Assembly (NCBI GenBank): GCA_947579665.1
Contig: OX388351.1
Location: 55,684,939 to 55,748,938, forward strand
DNA: 64,000 bases
Source: Sympetrum striolatum
Taxonomy: Eukaryota; Arthropoda; Insecta; Odonata; Libellulidae
Direction: 5' to 3'
The notes under the pieces were generated by a model. That model made no database searches and had not been told where the DNA came from. It saw only the letters and a program-made list of their open reading frames with translations. The translations under genes and the position numbers were made by a program. How positions within the stretch are numbered: the stretch's first letter is position 1; each line of letters starts with the position of its first letter. Positions 60,101 to 64,000 of the stretch are shown piece after piece.

Positions 60101-62061
60101 CAACTTTATACATTTTCAATGGTAATTCAGCTCATGAGCTGCATGAGGAACTTATTTCATACAACTCTCCTACCCTCTCCTACCCCCCACTTATCATAAA
60201 TTATTCCTGAAAGCGAGAGATGTAACGATATAACTTTTAAATGTATGGGAGAAGAAGGGAGTTATAAGCAATTAACCTCTTCATGAACTCCATGAGCTCC
60301 GCTGAGAAAAATGAATTTTCCGCTGACTTTGTGCGACGCGAACTTTTTATTAGTTTACGTATTTCGAAGAAGCTGTTGCTCTTCTTCCTCTTCTCAGAGC
60401 ATCATCAATGAACAACTTTGCAGTTCGGAGTTTAAGACTCTTTTGTTATTCTAACTCCATCACACCCTCGAAAAGAAAGCACTTGCATAAAGACCTCTCT
60501 AACGTCATGGAGTGATAAGGCTATACTGATGTCATAATAGACTTTCCTATGGAGATATACCATTCATATCAAAGCTAATGTAGTATGTACAATTCCTAGG
60601 GAAGTTTGGGGACTTTTTCGTAATTCGACATAAACACAGACATGATAGAATTCGTACAAACACGTTTCAGTTTTTATAGTCAATTAAATTTAATTATGCT
60701 TTATCATCGATGAAATTATCCTTCACAGGAACAGTGTTTCCTAATTTTCTTTCCTAGTATCGCCTTTCAGAAAAATTCCCTACTTTTAAACAGAAGCTAC
60801 GTAAATGAATATACAGTGAAGTTTTGCAAAAAAAAATATCCAAAAATTAAAGTTGCTTCTAAGGTAAGTCTATACTGATATGAGCTCGCTTTGAAATGAC
60901 GTTGCTGTATGAAATACATATTCGGCGGGTATTTCTCGAATGCAATTTTTATTTCTGTTGTTTTACTTTTAATTGAACGTGACTTAAAAATGACGATAAT
61001 ATTTCGTTTAGGTTCAGAAGAACTAATAAAATTGCTGCTAATGCATAAACTTTAGTATATGAATGCAAATTTGGACAAATAAATTATTATTTTTATTATT
61101 ATAATTATTTAAAAATGTCCTTTTTTCCATCTCCGAATCTTCATCATAATTTAAAGACTATTGTTTAATATCCTGTCACATTTTCCAACTAATTTTAATG
61201 GATCCTCCACTCCACTCCATAAGGCTAAATTTTTGATTGCACTGCCTCTTAAAAGAGCTAAATTTACCTGATTAAACTTTCAGTCAGGAAAATGAAAAAT
61301 CATTGCTTTATCTTCATTTCGCATAGGCATAAAATTGTCTTCTGACTTTAAGCTATATTATTGTCGACGTAACTTTCTATTAGCAAAGTTCTCATTTTCA
61401 AGTCTCTGAAAACTTGTAAGTCTAAGATGAAATTAGACTTTCTTTATTAAAAACATACAACCTCTTTGAAGTACAGCGAAGTTCTTAAGTAAGGTATTGA
61501 CGAGGGATAATTTGAAAAAAGCTAAAAAGAGTTGAAGAGATGAAAAAGTTGGAGGACCCGGCTATGAGGCTGAATATTCAGTACAAAGGCGTATATTTGT
61601 GAAGTTGGAATAGGAATCAATAAAAAAGGGGAGTGAAATTTTTCTGGAGGAACTGGTAAGATGACAGGAAGGGAAATGAATTACTATTAATTTCATACAT
61701 AATATTAATCATCTAAGCTAAGGTTAGCTACTAGTTAAAGAACTTGTTAGAAAAAATTAGAAACGAGGATGAGTTAACTATGTGCTGGTAGAGGAGATAA
61801 ATCTAGAAAAAAGTGAACAATGATTACAACAAATTATCTTTCACATTGCAGTAAGAACATGAATGAAAGATGGGAGATAATCGTCGCGTTAGATGCGATT
61901 TAAATTACCAAAGAAGCGTAGATAGAAAAGTAAAAAAAGAGCAAGGAATAGCTAGCATGAGTCTAACGATAAGTACATTATAGATAATGCAAAACTGCAA
62001 TGCAGTATCCGGAAGTAAAATGATTTTAGCGTTAGAAAGTTGACAAAATCATGTACGTTCG
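57171..62061. other. AT-rich DNA, no confirmed feature
   Basis: Frames at 58765-59031 and 59877-60062 are unassigned. 57810-57990 is C/T-rich. Otherwise unremarkable non-coding DNA. Confidence 0.45.
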
Positions 62062-62322
62062 ATGAATTGGAAACCGAGAATATTGACCATATCAGTAACA
62101 ATCGCCATAATATACATTTTACTCTATCCTTCTACCTCTGGTGTTCTACGCTCTGACACAAACGACGTCTTTTTACGAAGCAGTAATAAACTTGACATAT
62201 CCTACGTTCCCAAAAACCAAGAGAATGGCCCTGTGGAATCGGTAATTGATCCCTGCCTTTGTGCTCTCAGTTTCAACGACAGTGAACTCTGCGGAAGGTT
62301 ATTACTAACAAAGGAAATTTGA
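62062..62322 (+). CDS. Possible signal-anchor/secreted protein exon, unassigned
   Basis: From ATG at 62062 the frame reads MNWKPRILTISVTIAIIYIL and on to LYPSTSGVL: a short positively charged N-terminus, then a hydrophobic segment of about 17 residues. This fits a type II membrane anchor or signal peptide. The lumenal-like part includes NDVFLRSSNKLDISYVPKNQ and a Cys-containing tail (DPCLCALSFNDSELCGRLL). Codons favour C at the third position, unlike the surroundings. The frame stops at 62322. A donor-like TCG|GTAATT lies at about 62241, so only the first 60 codons may be exonic. ATGTACGTTCGATGA just upstream forms a four-codon uORF overlapping the start. The family is not recognised; Golgi enzymes often begin like this, but that is a guess. 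Confidence 0.3.
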   Translation: MNWKPRILTISVTIAIIYILLYPSTSGVLRSDTNDVFLRSSNKLDISYVPKNQENGPVESVIDPCLCALSFNDSELCGRLLLTKEI

Positions 62323-62542
62323 CTCTAGGCATGCGTGGCCTTAGGTAAGCCATGAAAAATCCATAGTCTTTTAGCTCCGGTCATCCGTATTTATGAATTT
62401 TTTTAAGATTTTTAAGAATAATTTTCTTCGCAAGCGTTTACTACGATTAAACATTTCCAAATTAATCAGAAGGCTTAAGCTGACTATTTTTTGTCATGAT
62501 CACTTCGAGGATAAATCTTTTGGTAATTTCGGAAGAGGATTA

Positions 62543-62670
62543 ATTGATAATTCTAATTAATTAATCCTGATTAATTAGGATCATTATCAATATATTAATT
62601 AAAATGTATTAATTGATAATTTATAATAATAATTATTAATTAATTATCCTGATTAACTAAACCTGATTAA
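62543..62670. promoter_or_regulatory. TAATTA-rich hairpin cluster
   Basis: ATTGATAAT (62543-62551) and ATTATCAAT (62583-62591) are inverted arms. Between them, TAATTAATTAATCC and TGATTAATTAGG give several homeodomain-type TAATTA cores. A second ATTGATAAT and more TAATTA follow to about 62660. It could be a homeodomain-binding cluster or simply AT-rich repeat. Confidence 0.3.
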
Positions 62671-63119
62671 AGGACATAAAGGCTCTTTATTCCATACTAT
62701 CGTTGGACAACCCCAAACAAAACTAGCCGGTACTCGAAATCTAAAATTCCAGTCTTCTGCTAAAAGGTTCATTCCTACTTTTTACTCAAAAAACGGTGCT
62801 TTTAATAATTACCTTGCAGAAAGTTTCGACGCAAAAATGGTGAAAAATTATATTTCCTTGATTTAAATCTCAGCAAGACATATCATACTATTTATCCTTG
62901 AACATTCAAACGGTGATAACCTTTTCCGTAATGCAAACATAGAACCTTACGTATACGGTAGAAATCAACTACATTAATTATTGAGTAACATTTATTCCAA
63001 CGTGATGGATACACACTCCCCTTCTAGGGAGTGTTTTCCTGAAGTGGAAATTTTTCCTGAGCCCTCAGCTTAGGTTTTTTAAAAATCCACATACTAATTT
63101 TCTTCGTGTACTTTTGAAA

Positions 63120-63206
63120 ACTATCTCTTTCTTTCTGTTTCACATATGACGATGGGTTAGGTGTAAGAAGAGACTTTCTAGTCTCAATCTCGCCCGAATA
63201 AAGGCC

Positions 63207-63242
<36 letters not shown>
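63120..63242 (+). mobile_element. LINE 3' end with (ATT)n tail
   Basis: GTAAGAAGAGACTTTCTAGTCTC forms a GAGACT/AGTCTC hairpin (63170-63175 and 63180-63185). It is followed by AATCTCGCCCGAATAAAGGCC, a polyadenylation-like AATAAA, and about eleven ATT units. This order is typical of the 3' end of insect non-LTR retrotransposons. No coding part is recognisable upstream. Confidence 0.55.
63209..63242 (+). repeat. (ATT)n microsatellite
   Basis: About eleven uninterrupted ATT units forming the tail of the LINE 3' end. Confidence 0.95.
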
Positions 63243-64000
63243 GTGTGCTAAAACTTATGATGTGTATTTTCACATTCTGCCATTCCATGGAATCGAACCT
63301 TCTCCGTCACAAATTCTTATCAATATGTAGTCCTCGAATATTGCTAGAATAAATTACTTTGCTAAAGTGAAAATCCGTCACATTTTGTGCAGACTGCCGA
63401 GATTCCTGGATCCCCTCTTCGGCAGATGTCCGTTACGAAACCCTTTTAAGCCTTTGCCGTGATGTCGCTTTTGATGGCAGCATATCTTCGATATTTCTTG
63501 GCTCTCCCAGACATATTTCTCAATTTCGGTGACTCTAGAGCACTCACGCACTCCTCGGTGCCTCACCTTCTAGTGACTCCATTTCATACACAGTTTGATT
63601 CATGGTTTAATTTAGCATCATCGGATTTATTTCCAAAAGGTCACTTACTTCTCCGATGCCAATGCGGAATCAAACCAGCATTGGAATATTTGATGCACTG
63701 ATATTCAATAGGATTCAAATGCTCATTACAATATTTGATTCTTTATAGTATGACATCTCAACCCGTCTATTGCGGCACATAAATTGTGTCCTTTGAATAA
63801 AATATTTGCATGCTGCGTAATAGGAAAGTGTTTTATATTTCAAATTCCGAATTGCAGAATCGAAATGTTTTATTCAAATACATTATTTCAAATACATATA
63901 TTCAAATAAATATCATAATATTCATACTAAAATATTTTACGCTGCATTGGGTGTTAAAATTTTAGGTCAGGCTTTGATTTTCAAAAAGGTTCTTTAAATT
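63243..64000. other. No confirmed feature
   Basis: Overlapping frames on opposite strands (63378-63566 and 63459-63701) have no recognised domain. GGTTCGATTCC on the minus strand near 63290 is an isolated B-box match without a tRNA fold. Confidence 0.4.

Noticed and set aside
63280..63300. GGTTCGATTCC (minus strand), a perfect pol III B-box
   Set aside because: No A-box, D-arm or anticodon stem upstream; an isolated match is expected by chance in 64 kb.
1..64000. CRISPR arrays, rRNA genes, complete tRNA genes, telomeric TTAGG arrays and LTR pairs
   Set aside because: Looked for by eye on both strands; no regularly spaced repeats, no rRNA-like core sequences, no full cloverleaf, no telomeric tract and no long direct terminal repeats were found.

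Overview
This 64-kb window reads as AT-rich (roughly two thirds A+T by eye) eukaryotic intergenic or long-intron DNA. It is most likely from an arthropod, probably an insect. The grounds are several TTAA-flanked piggyBac-type miniature elements, 5'-truncated CR1/L2/jockey-like LINE remnants with TAAA or ATT tails, tRNA-like SINE heads and scattered microsatellites. There are no bacterial-style operons, and no continuous open frame long enough to be a recognisable intronless gene. The species cannot be named from the sequence alone.

Layout. 0-8 kb is repeat-rich: a long near-perfect fold-back (124-313), a tRNA-like SINE head (about 690-771), a LINE C-terminal remnant on the minus strand (1786-2106), a purine-rich block, two piggyBac-like MITEs (3205-3789 and 6025-6254), a decayed open frame next to a LINE-type 3' hairpin (6393-6801) and SINE-like traces. 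8-16 kb is mostly featureless AT-rich DNA with weak exon-like patches near 13.1-13.5 kb and hairpins near 15.3 and 16.0 kb. 17.8-20.5 kb holds a LINE 3' end, a 70-bp direct duplication and a composite element of about 1 kb (19395-20424) with terminal inverted repeats, a (GT)n tract and two tandem units of about 317 bp. 20.5-54 kb is largely unannotatable; it contains a few open frames that may be single exons (20.9, 40.4, 45.9-46.6 kb), strand-skewed purine blocks and GC-richer patches. 54.4-56.4 kb is a transposon cluster: an L2-like LINE tail, a LINE on the opposite strand and a 635-bp piggyBac-like MITE. 62-63.3 kb has a possible signal-anchor exon, a TAATTA-rich hairpin and a LINE 3' end with an (ATT)n tail.

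No pathway or gene system can be reconstructed. The best-supported content is transposable-element debris. The coding calls are low-confidence exon candidates that need transcript or homology evidence. I found no convincing new biological system. The most unusual structures are the composite tandem-repeat element at 19.4-20.4 kb, the fold-back at 124-313 and the single-stop open frame at 45947-46594.
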